This document shows, piece after piece, positions 1 through 10,141 of a stretch of DNA of 64,000 nucleotides (its first letter is position 1; each line of letters starts with the position of its first letter). The notes below the pieces were generated by a model. The model saw only the letters and a program-made list of their open reading frames with translations, made no database searches and had not been told where the DNA came from. The translations under genes were made by a program, and so were the position numbers. The stretch comes from Riptortus pedestris (Eukaryota; Arthropoda; Insecta; Hemiptera; Alydidae), in the NCBI GenBank assembly GCA_019009955.1, contig CM032230.1, positions 22,222,501-22,286,500 of the forward strand, read 5' to 3'.

Positions 1-165
1 CTTTTTTTTAGTGTATATCTCGTTTATTATACGACAAAAGCGAATATAACTAAAGCTACACTAAATAAAAAAATTAACAACTTTTATCCGGTGCATGTTT
101 GCGAAAAACCAATAGAAAACGAAATATCACAATTTTTAATTTTAGGGCCTCCCTGACGACCCCCA
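1..165 (+). repeat. Repeat E fragment (open at window start)
   Basis: This matches blocks at 11741-11985 and 62185-62640: a CAACTTTT segment, a run reading AAACCAATAGAAAACGAAAT, then a GGCCTCCCTG..CCCCCA segment. It is cut off by the window edge. The family has pieces at four places here. I do not recognise it by name; it behaves like a non-autonomous dispersed element. Confidence 0.6.
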
Positions 166-264
166 GCCATTGCTCCTTCGGCCGGGCTGATTTGTGATGC
201 TAAACCACCCTAACCCTTATAACAAAAGTTGCTTGTGTACTGCATGGACAGCGGTCTCTGTTTG

Positions 265-378
265 TATTCTAAGGTTGTATTATTATTTTTGTAACATTTA
301 TGAAAATACAATAACCTATTATTTGGAGTCAAGATTTCATTTATTTATAGGGAACACCACCTGAATATTAAAACAACT
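265..378 (+). repeat. Repeat F fragment
   Basis: The stretch around TTTGGAGTCAAGATTTCATT..AGGGAACACC has a diverged second copy at 11600-11722. In both places it lies close to a repeat E fragment, so E and F may be parts of one larger element. 166-264 between E and F holds nothing I recognise. Confidence 0.45.
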
Positions 379-388
379 CTCTCTAAAA

Positions 389-548
389 ATCTACAGGTTA
401 CCAACCTTTTCTAGCTAGGGTGGGATTTTAAGGATTCAATAGTTCCGTCACTAAATAAATTACTATTTGCCCACTCGGGAAATGAACTCAGCACTCAAGG
501 TTACCGTGTGAGATTAAGACCTCAACACGCATGGCCAACCTGAGCCCC
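389..548 (-). mobile_element. tRNA-derived SINE, 3'-truncated copy
   Basis: Reading the minus strand, it starts GGGGCTCAGGTTGGCCATG and carries the tRNA-like head followed by the family body with TAGCTAGAAAAGG. The usual 3' tail (TTGCAAAAAGTGGACGTTAATAAATAA) is missing. The same family occurs at 5170, 8279, 10889, 27249, 33143, 34222, 54370 and 54655. Confidence 0.75.
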
Positions 549-555
549 ATATAAT

Positions 556-890
556 AAATATAATGGAACTAGGGGCGGATCATTCTATCTCCAAGAAATG
601 CACCTTTAATTTTGTAAAAGTTCAAATAATTGATAAAGAACGAAATAATAATAAACAAAAAAACAAATAAATACCTCAGTCATACATTTTGTGACATATT
701 ATTTCGAAATAATGGATTTAAAATTATGACGCGCACTAATCAAGTTGAAGGTTGGCGTGTAAATAATCGGTCTGTAGTCTGCGGGCGTAACCTACTTCGG
801 GAATCTCAGTACTAACGACCTCCCCAGTGAGGAAGGGACAGTCGCAACAAACGAGCACTTCAGAAATGAAAGTAGTAATAAGTAATTAGA

Positions 891-895
<5 letters not shown>
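556..895 (+). repeat. Repeat D, longest copy
   Basis: Blocks such as CTATCTCCAAGAA, TTCAAATAATT, CCTCCCCAGTGAGGA and CGAGCACTTCAGAAATG recur at 38695-38885 (left part) and 46650-46915 (right part). Together these define a dispersed repeat of about 340 bp. No protein similarity or terminal repeat was seen. It runs into a TA tract at 897-932. Confidence 0.55.
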
Positions 896-939
<44 letters not shown>

Positions 940-1058
940 GCATAAACTCCCTCAATATTACATAAGCGAAGAACGAAAATCAGCACCAGAAACTTGCGAC
1001 AAGAACTACGCTAAAAATCATTTATTCCCGCTAAAGGAAAAGGCCTTGGAACGTTCAA

Positions 1059-1730
1059 TGACAGGCCAGTAATACGTGGATTTCGGACAAAAAAAGGCTG
1101 TCATTATCAGAATGGACAGCGGCGGTGAAGATGAACGTCAATCTACTGCCAGTTCGCTCAGTCCCAGGAAGGAACCTAGGAAACACCCACTGTAGGCATT
1201 GCAGTGAGATCGAAACCCTCCTAGGTTCCTGCCAATGGGGTGAGAAGATGCGTAATTCATGTCGTCGTAAGGTACGGACTCAAATTACTTAACTCTCGAA
1301 TAAGAAGCACCCAGATTGGGATATATTAGAATAGGTGACTTGCAATCGTTCAGACGGCACTCCAAGAAGAGCAAACATAGTAGCCATCAAGAAAAATGAA
1401 AAGAAGGGATCTTAATTCTGGATCCTACCATCTGCTTGGAGAATCAAGAATTTGTTCTAATGAACAAAAATCAAGCAGAAGTGGTAAATCAAGAGAAGAA
1501 TGCAATATGCTAACTATATTGCCTCTATTTATCACAAAAATACAAAATATGTAAGACTCGACCGACATAGTGCTATAGTTCGGCTCAAGAGGAGGGCCTC
1601 TGTAATAAGTTTAATAACAGTATAAAGATTGTAATAAATAAAATATGGCCTGACAAAAGATGATTTGAAAGACTTGTCAACACTAATCCTAAAATCTTGC
1701 ATCATGGTCATGCACGTGACGAGACTTAAA
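1059..1730 (+). pseudogene. R2-like non-LTR retrotransposon, decayed C-terminus
   Basis: Conceptual translation between the stops at 1059 and 1290 gives a segment with LSLSEWTAAVKM, LLPVRSVPGR and a CRHC zinc-knuckle start (1191-1202), then ETLLGSC and MRN. After the stop, and in shifted frames, come SDGTPRRANIVAIKKNEKKG, then ILDPTI (about 1412-1432) and NQAEVVNQEK. TKDDLKDLSTLILKSCIMV lies at about 1650-1717. This order (zinc knuckle, RRA-IVAI, LDPTI, C-terminal helix) is what I know from R2-like polyproteins with a restriction-like endonuclease. The reverse transcriptase is absent and the expected His before LGSC is deleted, so it is a dead 5'-truncated copy. A family A piece begins right after it. 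It starts without a clear boundary near 960. Confidence 0.72.
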
Positions 1731-1734
1731 AAAC

Positions 1735-1801
1735 TTCCTCAAATGCCCATACTTGCCAGGAGATGACGTAAATAAGAGTAAATAAATAAGAGTCCGTTCA
1801 A

Positions 1802-1893
<92 letters not shown>

Positions 1894-2161
1894 GCAAATT
1901 TAATGCTCTATAAATAGTGTTATGTACGGTTTTTCACTATCTTGATTATTAATGGACATATGCATTTTTTAGTTCTCGCCCTTTCTTAAACCCCCACTCC
2001 TACTTATGAAGTATTTACATTAAGCTGTTATATTATGAAGGACTTTATTTGAGGCCTGAATACTAAATATTTCACTCATGAACTTTTTGAGATAAATCCG
2101 AATATGCCACGCATGTGGGAAATATGCTTAGTTAACGCAGCTCCTACGTGACCGACTTTTT
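1735..2161 (+). mobile_element. Family A (Helentron-like), 5'-truncated, with CT tract
   Basis: The left part keeps CCAGGAGATGACG and GTCCGTTCAAAACT. The tract normally made of TA is a pure CT run (1804-1890) here, and the core up to AAATTTAATGCTCTATAAATA is deleted. The 3' end shows GGGAAATATGCTTAG and ACGCAGCTCCTACGT, with GACTTTTT at the edge. Confidence 0.75.
1804..1890 (+). repeat. CT microsatellite inside family A
   Basis: About 43 units of CT with almost no interruption, at the position where other family A copies carry TA. Confidence 0.95.
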
Positions 2162-2967
2162 GTTTCACACACTAATGGCCCAAATATATTGTAGGAAAAG
2201 TTACAATTTTTTGATGTTTTAAAGAATGACAGACAGTTTTCTACCGATTTTTCGCTCAATATAATGTGTGCTAAGGGATGCAATTTTTGCCATTTAGTGT
2301 GAAATATTTATGAAAATCGTCTAAAGTGCATCTTAATTGCTCATTTAACTAAGGAAAATCTCCTAAAAAGATATGAAGACGAAAGACTCTGCAAATGAAT
2401 ATTACCATTGTTTGGAACTGAGGCTTTTATTCGCAATTAGAAGAACAATGAAGCCGACTGGAGCGGTCCCTTTGATCTTGAGTCACTCAATGCTCATAAT
2501 CAAGTGGGCTTGCTCTTATGATTACAGCCCTTTTTCTAAGCCCTTCATAAGCTCTTTTATAAACTCAGGTCGGAAAACATTCAGGGATTAAAGCTTCAAG
2601 TACAACACACCTTATAATGGAAAGACTAACATTCCCCAAATATTTTTAGTGAGCTCAAACATTTAGTGGTCAAAATTGAATGCAGTAGATATGTATATAC
2701 CCCTTTATTTACCAAAAAAAAATCGATGAGTACAAGTTTGCGCTCAAAAAAAACAAAACATAATTGAGGACGTCATCACTCTATTTGCATTGTATTTCAC
2801 ACAAAAAAGGCCCGTTGAAATAATATTTGGTATTTATTGCTTGGAATAAGATGTTTCATAATATATTCACATATTTTGAAAATGTGAGGTGGCTAAACAT
2901 ACTTTGCTGAGGCTATAATAAAAAAAATTAAAAAAATTTCTCGGTTAATATTGAAGACAGGATAAAC
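2162..2967. other. Unassigned AT-rich stretch
   Basis: No repeat family or domain recognised. A 72-codon open frame at 2373-2591 has no recognisable motif. At 2920-2967 fragments of the family A core (CTCGGTTAATATT) appear twice, which suggests an older family A copy at the right edge. Confidence 0.4.
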
Positions 2968-3242
2968 AAGTAAAGAAAATATCTCGGTTAATATTCAAGA
3001 TAGAGAATAAATGTATATAACAATATTTATAGTACATTTAATTTGCAATAGGATTGGTTCTATACAATTGTTTGATCCGACGTATGGTAACGGAGATTTA
3101 CGAATTTTCGAAAATCCCCCCTCCCCTCCCACTGGTCCGATTTCAGCCATTAACGAACTTGATCTGTCTTTTTGCATAAAACCTTTAAATATCGAGTTTG
3201 ATAACGATCAAACAAAAATTGCGACCGCTAGAGCGTTAATAG

Positions 3243-3285
<43 letters not shown>

Positions 3286-3407
3286 GATTGGACCTCATTT
3301 TCGTCATTTCCTGGGTAGGATCGATGGACATTTGAAGAAATTTTTCGAAAACCTCGTCATAAGTACAACCTCAATAGCTGATTACCCTTAAGATAAATCT
3401 GCTAAAA
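2968..3407 (-). mobile_element. Family A, lacks 3' end
   Basis: On the minus strand it runs from a decayed 5' palindrome (AGCAGATTTATCTTAAGGG) through the TA tract (3245-3281) to the conserved CCGAGATATTTTC box. The 3' hairpin half is missing. Confidence 0.8.
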
Positions 3408-3706
3408 ACAGTTATAAAAATTAATATGCCAATAATATGGGCTCTATGCAATTTTTCGATACAACATATAATAATGAGGATAATTTGAATTTTCAAAATT
3501 CTTCCTTTAACTCCCCCCCCCTCACTTTTTTAAGCCGTTAACGAACATGGACTCTTAAGTTTTACATTTAACGTTTAAATATCTAGTTTGGTACAATTTA
3601 TGGTGTGTGTGTGTTTCGAAAGGACCTTATTTTCGTTATCTCCAAGGTAGGATCAATGAATATTTGTGTTGTTTTCGAAAATCGTGTAACGAGTAAGACC
3701 TCAGAA
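3408..3706 (-). mobile_element. Family A, old diverged copy
   Basis: This abuts the previous copy. It keeps the TTTTTCGAT, C-rich and CGTTAACGAAC landmarks and CCTTATTTTCGTTATCTCC, but the microsatellite is reduced to a short GT run at 3602-3614. The 5' palindrome is not visible. Confidence 0.65.
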
Positions 3707-4041
3707 TTTAAATTGATATGCTACTGTTTCTGGAGAATTGAGATGTAGCAACCGTTCTTAAAATTTGACCGAATAATAAGTATTCTTCTACTCCTAATAA
3801 ATATTCCTATATAGGCTGGAAAATAAATAATACGAAAACACTAATAATTAGTAATTTCTTAAATCATAATTATTTTAAATAAATATTTATTAAAAACATA
3901 AGTTACAAGGTAAATGTCAAAGGTGTAACTTCTGTTTTTCTGTCGTTTTAATACCCCTAGAAACATTTCGTTCAGCTGAGAAGTGCATTAATGTGTACCT
4001 TGTGTATCTAATTATATATAGTTAGTCAACACAACATAAGT
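3707..4041. other. Unassigned AT-rich stretch
   Basis: No repeat, domain or hairpin recognised. Confidence 0.4.
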
Positions 4042-4172
4042 AAAAGTCCGTCATGCAGTGGTACCAGTATGCTGATTTCTCTATTGTAAAACTTTAACAA
4101 ATCTGCTTAATTTATGCAGTCCCTGCGTGACAGAGTTTTCCCGTCATCTTCTAGGTAGGATCCATGGTGGTG
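4042..4172. mobile_element. Family A ends in three fragments
   Basis: A minus-strand 3' edge (AAAAGTCCGTCATGCAG, 4042-4060) is followed by a plus-strand 3' end (CTCTATTGTAAAACTT..CAAATCTGCTTAATT..CCCTGCGTGACAGAG, 4079-4136). A minus-strand 5'-region scrap (CGTCATCTTCTAGGTAGGAT) comes last. The Helitron fragment joins at about 4175. Confidence 0.65.
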
Positions 4173-4174
4173 GA

Positions 4175-4303
4175 ATACACCATGTTTTTCACACGGGATT
4201 GTACGTAGCATGCTCTCGAGTGGGTAAACCATCCAGTTTGTTTGTGCTCGCTAAAGATGGGCTAACAAAAAATATTGTTCACGCTATAGCATTAAAAGAT
4301 TGA
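4175..4303 (+). pseudogene. Helitron PIF1-type helicase C-terminus, frameshifted
   Basis: The translation keeps TPCFSHG and, in the next frame, VACSRVGKPSSLFVLAKDGL up to the stop. A 2-base deletion relative to the 39-kb copy (CACGGG-ATTG against CACGGGCAATTG) breaks the frame inside the HGQLYVACSRVG motif (helicase motif VI). Everything upstream is gone, so no helicase activity is possible. Confidence 0.8.
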
Positions 4304-4554
4304 TGTTGTTTGTTAGTATTACTGTCGTAACACACACATCAATATGTGATATGTAATTTTAAGAAATAAACTATAATAACTTAAAAATAATATTGTTTGG
4401 CGTTTGTTATTTTTATATTCCCTTATCGTTCATAGCCCTCCATGCCTATACCACATACACACTTAATAAGTAAGTTACTTTTTGCCTACACTAGAATTTA
4501 TCTAGAAACTAGAAATAATTTATATGGCAAAACAACGTTTACCGGGTTATCTAG
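4175..4554 (+). mobile_element. Helitron 3' end (5'-truncated)
   Basis: This is homologous to the right half of the Helitron at 39050-39857. It contains the end of the helicase reading frame and a long 3' UTR. GGCAAA-acaacg-TTTACC forms a hairpin (one mismatch), followed by GGGTTAT and the terminus CTAG at 4551-4554 in front of T. Hairpin plus CTRR-T is the canonical Helitron 3' terminus. Confidence 0.85.
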
Positions 4555-4576
4555 TATATATATAATATATTATAAT

Positions 4577-4680
4577 ATTTTGAACGATCTCAATTTGTCA
4601 GCTCTTAGGTAGGATCTATGGACATATATGGAAATTCTTCCAAAATCGCGTCATGAATACAACCCTTACCTTAAGGGAAA
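4577..4680 (-). mobile_element. Family A, 5' end only
   Basis: On the minus strand it covers the 5' palindrome arm (TTTCCCTTAAGG), the GACGCGATTTT block and the CCTAAGAGCTGAC region, stopping before a TA tract at 4557-4575. Confidence 0.65.
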
Positions 4681-5109
4681 GTGTGGGGCGTGTGCATGTG
4701 TTTCAGTTAGTGTATATAAGTTGCTGTGTTATGTTGGAGTAAAGGGCGAACTGCAGACTATTCACCCCGCTGTAAATATAGCAGCGGCTATATCTGCCTC
4801 GAGCTGACCGACTAGCGCCCCGCACGACCCCTTCCTCCAATATATATGGGCCAAGTCTCCTCAAATATTTATTTTAGGATCGAAAATATCAGAAAATTAA
4901 TCAGGTCTTTTTATGAAGATGACTAGTAGTCTTCTCAGAACTGTGTGAGCTCTATTTGTGGAGATTACTTGTTGAGTGAAATTAAAATTAGTCCCAGACA
5001 CAGCGCAGCTTGCAGAGCCGATGGAATATGTTTCCTACCGACTCATAATCACGGAGTTGTTTTGAATTTTTTCCTAACCGTAAACTGCTTCTCTTATTTT
5101 CACGCATTA
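4681..5109. other. GC-richer segment and unassigned DNA
   Basis: 4681-4830 is noticeably GC-richer and is bounded by GTGTGGGGCGTG and CTAGCGCCCCGCAC, which are imperfect inverted repeats. A 78-codon open frame at 4945-5181 has no recognisable domain and runs into repeat B and the SINE. Confidence 0.35.
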
Positions 5110-5425
5110 TCCAATATAATTGTTTGGCCGTCCTCACCACCTGCCTACATTTATTTATTTGTTATTATTAGTATTAATTAACGTCCACTTTTTGCAACTA
5201 AGGCTAATTGGTACGGGTTATCTACAGGTTACCACCCTTGTCTAGCCAGGGTGGGACTAAGGATTTTATTTAATGAATTTTGTCACAAAGTGAATTCCCT
5301 TGCCTAGGCGGGAATCGAACTCGCCACTCTAGGATTACTATGCGAGATTAAAGGCAACGCTTTAACTCCCCTATTTATTTATTTATTAATGTTTTTCTAA
5401 AAATCATATGTTTTTAAGTTCTTCA
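5110..5425 (+). repeat. Repeat B right end, split by a SINE
   Basis: GGCCGTCCTCACCACCTGCC followed by ATTTATTTATT (5125-5160) and ATTTATTTATTAATG..TCTAAAAATCATATG (5372-5412) match the contiguous sequence at 49295-49340 and 57810-57872. The SINE at 5170-5371 sits between them with ATTTATTT-like target repeats. Confidence 0.65.
5170..5371 (-). mobile_element. tRNA-derived SINE inserted in repeat B
   Basis: The minus strand reads GGAGTTAAAGCGTTG (tRNA A-box region), GAGTTCGATTCCCGCC (B box), then the body CCACCCTGGCTAGAC and the tail AGTTGCAAAAAGTGGACG. Only the first bases of the tRNA head are lost. Confidence 0.85.
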
Positions 5426-5713
5426 CTTTGCTTACACTTTGTCTTAACCTGTTCTTGTTTTCATTTCGTCATGTTCTGTACACAATAAATATGTTTAAAC
5501 CCACTTCGTACCTTTCTCATTAACACGCGATAATTGTTACGTTATGTATGGGCCTTTTAGCTGCTGCATAACATGATTTACATTTAAGGAAAGAGAGTTA
5601 ACACTCGTTAAAAATTCTTACAATGATATAATAGCTTGCGTCCGGGATAGAAAGTGGTGGCTAGGGGTAATCAAATCTGTCAGCACTTAACATTAGCGAC
5701 TTCTATGAGAACT
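5426..5713. other. Low-copy repeat block and unassigned DNA
   Basis: 5450-5532 (TTCTTGTTTTCATTTCGTCA, TGTTCTGTACACAATAAAT, TTCGTACCTTTC) has a close second copy at 58838-58918. Nothing else recognised. Confidence 0.45.
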
Positions 5714-6093
5714 TTCAGCAGATTCACTTAAGGGAAATAAGCTATTGGTACTCATGAAGCAATTTACGAAAAATGTCCTCCAAAATCCATCAATCCTACC
5801 CAAGAGATAATTAAAATTAATGTTTGATCGTTACCCAAACTCGATATTTAATCCTAAAAAGAAAGACCAAGTTCGTTAATTGCAGAAATGGGACCAGTGG
5901 GAGGGGAATGGGGTTAAAGGGGGAAATTTCGAAAATTCTAAATACCTCCGTAAGTATATGTCGGGTCGAATAAATGTACATATTGTACAATAATATTTAA
6001 TATTGCAAATTAAATTACCCCTAAATGTTGTTATATGCAATCTTACCGTTTCCTATATATTAACCGAGATATTTGCAATTTTTTTAATTCTCA
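5714..6093 (+). mobile_element. Family A, 3'-truncated and lacking its TA tract
   Basis: The 5' palindrome is degenerate (AGCAGATTCACTTAAGGG). The core is present up to TTAACCGAGATATTTGC, but the microsatellite and the flanking GTCCGTT..GGTCGC region are deleted. Confidence 0.75.
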
Positions 6094-6149
6094 GCCTTCA
6101 ATAACCACCTTTTTTGTCATATCGCACATTATGAACAAGCTAAAATTTC

Positions 6150-6420
6150 CAATACCTCCATCTTTTGTTCTTAGATTACTAAAATTAGAGTGACTGACTC
6201 AATCGTCTATTATTATTTTCATTTTCGTATTTGGTAATCCAAGAAAGAATGTTAAGTTCGTTAACGGCAGGAGGGGGATAGAGGGGGAGAATTTTAAAAA
6301 CTTAACTTCGTTTAACTATTGAAGCTCTACAATATTTGTACTGTTTTTTTGTTTTTTTTTGGTAACTCAAGCACTAAACGAGTTATTCGTAATTTCTTGT
6401 TTTCAGCCTTCAGTAACCAC
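6150..6420 (+). mobile_element. Family A-related, strongly diverged
   Basis: TTAAGTTCGTTAACGGC, the G-rich GGGGGATAGAGGGGG run and AAACGAGTTATTCGTAATTTC are the only landmarks left. The same variant (GCGAGTTATTCGTGG) appears at 23358. Confidence 0.45.
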
Positions 6421-6569
6421 AGGAAGTAAATTTCACCGGAATACGGAAGCGAGAGTACTGCCTAGCTCTGCCATCAAAGCCTAGTTGATGAGATGGCTTT
6501 GAATTTCTCATACCAAGCGCCACTTCACTTACTTTTGAAGCGTCTACTCGAATGTTTCATGATGTAAAG

Positions 6570-6896
6570 TGGACATATGAGAAAAGAGGCACTCAAAACA
6601 CTGCACGACATTTCAAGTGAGAAATAACAGTATAATCTATACAGACAGCAAAATTAACATAGACAGGCGGTTTACAATAACGAACAGACTGAACAGATCA
6701 GAAGAATAATTACACTATGTAGACATTAGAATGTAATAGTGGAAATAGCATGGATAAAAGGACACTCAGGAAATTTAGGAAACGATACAACATACCAACT
6801 AGCAGATACAGCAAAAGAAGAATCCTATTACATACTCAGACTAAACAGACCATTAAAACTCATTTGAGAAACGAATCTTATTAAAAAAAAAAAAAG
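6570..6896 (+). pseudogene. LINE RNase H domain, decayed
   Basis: Conceptual translation gives EALKTLHDISSEK (from 6586), a one-base shift, then IIYTDSKINIDRRFTITNRL. After further breaks comes VEIAWIKGHSGNLGNDTTYQ-LADTAKEE, ending at a stop at 6864. Glu in EALK, Asp in YTDSK and Asp in GNDTTYQLAD match the acidic positions of ribonuclease H domains in I/Jockey-type LINE polyproteins. Frameshifts and stops make it dead. The poly-A-like run at 6880-6893 is internal. The polyprotein continues at 7333 beyond an intervening family A fragment. Reverse transcriptase was not seen. Confidence 0.75.
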
Positions 6897-7276
6897 AATT
6901 ACAACAGAGAAATTTTACGAGCCAAACAGTTACGAAAACGGCCGAACTAGCTTTTGGCGGGAAACTCACTTTCGTACGTTACCCGTCCACATTTAATAAA
7001 AATGCAAATATCTCGGTTAATATTCAAGATAGAGAATAAAGATAAATAGCAATAGTTATAGTAAATTTAATTTGCAATAAGATTGATTCTATACAGTTTT
7101 TTGATCAGGCGTATAGTAGTGGAGATATTTCGAAAAACCTCCCCTCTAAACCCCCCCTCCCACTATCCGATTTCAGCAATTAACGAACTTGATCTGTCTT
7201 TTTACATAAAACCACTAAATATCAAGTTTGGTAACGATTAAACAATAATTGCGACCGCTAGAGCGGTAACAAACAA

Positions 7277-7331
<55 letters not shown>
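6897..7331 (-). mobile_element. Family A fragment splitting the LINE
   Basis: On the minus strand it runs from the TA tract (7278-7331) through the core to the short-subfamily block with CCGCCAAAAGCTAGTTCGGCC. Both termini are missing. The left junction is within LINE DNA and the right junction is exactly at the TA tract. Confidence 0.8.
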
Positions 7332-7332
<1 letters not shown>

Positions 7333-7334
<2 letters not shown>

Positions 7335-7500
7335 GAACTCCAAAAGGACGACATGAGTACATACCAACTATATACCAGAGCCAAAAAATAACACTTAGGA
7401 ATTCTAAACGAATGCAATTTACATCAGGAGTTGGCCCTACAAAAAGTGACTTGTACAAATTTAAACTAACAAACATATGGACACCTCTTATTTGACCGTA
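7333..7500 (+). pseudogene. LINE polyprotein C-terminal part (continues from 6896)
   Basis: After the TA tract one frame reads TPKGRHEYIPTIYQSQ, then MQFTSGVGPTKSDLYKFKL and TNIWTPLI before a stop at about 7492. The GR-EYIP..QFTSG-GP..YL-KF pattern is what normally follows the RNase H domain in I-type LINE polyproteins, just ahead of the terminal cysteine-rich knuckle. That knuckle is degraded here. The part expected between the RNase H domain and this segment is missing or replaced by the family A fragment. Confidence 0.65.
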
Positions 7501-8278
7501 CATTACTTGTCAGACCAAGAACAAAACCACACAAGAACAAAGGACACCATTTTGTAGATCTACACCTACTGTATATACACATATGTTATTCTTTTTATTG
7601 TTTTTATAATGTTTTGAATTATTGCATACGAAAAACTATAATGCAATTATTGAAATGTGTGTAGTATCCAAAGTATGGAGCACAAAATATTTAAATAAAA
7701 TCCGATGTTAGATTGCGTGGAAAATACAAAGAGAAAAAAATACAGGTGATCAATATATACAGGAACACTTTGTTTTACTTGTTATACAAAAAAAGTAGTT
7801 CTGTTCTAATATTTAGGGGACCGGTTATAGGTTCAAGAACAAACTAGCAATACTTTCCTCCACTAACCCCCCCCCCCCCCGAAATTGTCTCAACACTAGC
7901 CGATTTTGCTAGTAGGGTCGATAAAAAGTAAACCTCGCAAATATCCGAAATTGCTACAAACAGGTTCCGAAAATCTTTCTTCTAAATAATATAAAGAAGA
8001 TTTAGATTCGTACATACTTTAAAGTTAACTTGTATTAGAATTGTACTTCATTTAATGGGCTAATTTTAATAATAATAATGTATAGAAAAACTGATTTTAA
8101 AATTCAAAAAAGGGCCTGAGCCTATGAAAAGGTCACAGATCGGGTTACCGATTATCCATCTTCCGAAATTAGCATCTATGGTTGACAAACGCCTGCATTA
8201 TTATTAATTTTGCATTAAGACCATATTTATTTCAATTTTCGAATTAAAAGAGAAAACGTATTTTTTTTTATTATTATT
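7501..8278. other. Unassigned AT-rich stretch
   Basis: Possibly the LINE 3' UTR at its left edge. It contains a C13 run at 7868-7880. No repeat family or domain recognised. Confidence 0.35.
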
Positions 8279-8461
8279 ATTATTATTTATTAACGTCCAC
8301 TTTTTGCAACTTAGGCTAATCGGGACGGGTTATCTACAGGTTACCACCCTTTTCTAGCCAGGGTGGGATTTTAGGACGTTATTTAATGAATTTCGTCACT
8401 AAATAATTTCCTTTGCCCAGGCAAGAATCGAACTCGCCACTCTAGGTTTACCATGTGAGAT
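8279..8461 (-). mobile_element. tRNA-derived SINE, head-truncated
   Basis: The body and tail are well preserved (GAGTTCGATTCTTGCC, CACCCTGGCTAGAAAAGGG, AGTTGCAAAAAGTGGACG). The tail ends in a TTATTATTATT-type run (8263-8290 on plus). It stops at ATCTCACATGGTAAACC, so the A box is missing. Confidence 0.85.
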
Positions 8462-9440
8462 ATTTTAAAACGTATTTAATTTTAACTTTTTATTTCCTGT
8501 CCTTTAACATCAAGAAATTAAAAGTTATAAAGTATGTATGAACTATGAACCAAGTTTATATATAAAACAAAGAACTAAGATCTATTTATTCTTAAATGTT
8601 CCAAAGACATTCAGATTAAATACAAGATTTTTATGGAAAATATTAACTAAGCACAAATAAATAAAAAGCTGGAAGTAATCTCATGCAACGAAATGAATAT
8701 TTAATCGTTCAAATTCCTAAAAGGGATAACTCAATTTAATCGACAAGCTCCACACTTAAAAGTGTAAATAAATCATAGCGGTAGCTTTTAGGAGTAATAA
8801 AAAATTCCAAGTAAAAAACTTAATTTTAGACATTTATACAAATGAAAAACTAAAAGCGCGACGCCTTTTAGACTAAGGTCCGTAATTATACAGTTTATTT
8901 AATATTCATTAGTACTTCAAAGAATTAGTTGAGTAAATAGGCATTATTAAGGAAATTCTTAAAAAAGGAAAACAAATAGCGAAATGTTTAGAGAATATAG
9001 AGGCTGTCCCGCATTGAGAGCCAAAATTGAAATGTACTTTAAACCATTGAAAAGGACCAAAGTTGTAGACCTTTCAGATGCGAATTATGAATTCCAAAAC
9101 ATTTAGTTCTAACTATGAGCGCTCAAATGTCGGCGTTTCCTCTTCTCCACGCATGTTCAATAAATTTTGGAAATTAAATTATTGTTTCGCTTAGTCTTAA
9201 TTATAAAATGACGGCCAAAGTCGTATCTATAAGCATATTCTGAACATATTATGCAAAACATTTTTGAAAGAAATGTAATATAAAATTAAAATTACCTCTT
9301 TTGTATCTAGTAGACAATAATAATAAAGAAAAATTTTAATTTATGGAAGATTATGCATCCATGCATCAGAACACAAAAGGCGCTTTCCACTTCTACGGAG
9401 GTTTATTGTAAACATAGAACAAGATAATAATAACTCCAGT
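8462..9440. other. Unassigned AT-rich stretch
   Basis: Nearly 1 kb with no recognised repeat, domain or long open frame. Confidence 0.4.
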
Positions 9441-10040
9441 AAAAGCCCGTCACGCAGGGACTGTGTAAACAAGCAGATTTCCCATGTGAAGTTTTACAAT
9501 AGAGAAATTTCAAGAGAGCCGAGCAGTCAGGAAACGGCCGAACTAGCTTTTGGCGGGAAAGTCACTCGTCCGTTAGCCGGCCAGATTTAATAAAAATGCA
9601 AATATCTCAGTTAATATTCAAGATAGACAATAAATGTATATAACACTATGTATAGTAAATTTTATTTGCAATAAGATTGATTCTGTACAATTTTTCGATC
9701 AGACGTATTGTAACGGAGATATTTCGAATTTTCAAAAATCCTCCCCTCCAACCCACCCCCCCTTAAACTGGTCCGATTTCAGCCGTTAACGAACTTGTTG
9801 ACGGTTGTTGAACTTGTTGTTGTTTCTTTTTACATAAAACGATTAAATATCGAATTTGGTAACGAACAAACAATAATTGCGACCGCTAGAGTGGTAACAG
9901 ACGAATATATATATATATATATATGCATAGTTTTGAACGGACCTCATTTTCGTCATCTACTAGGTAGGATCTATGGACATTTGAAGAAAACTTTTGAAAA
10001 TGCCGTCAGAGTACAACCTCAATAGATGATATCCAGAAAA
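9441..10040 (-). mobile_element. Family A, nearly full-length short subfamily
   Basis: The plus strand starts AAAAGCCCGTCACGCAGGG, the inverted 3' edge. It carries CGGCCGAACTAGCTTTTGG, the core, a short TA tract (9907-9924), and reaches the degraded 5' end at GATGATATCC. Confidence 0.85.
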
Positions 10041-10061
10041 ACACTTGTAGAGCATCAATAG

Positions 10062-10097
10062 TTTAACAAGTTTGGTTGTATAAAATTTTTCGATCGG

Positions 10098-10141
<44 letters not shown>

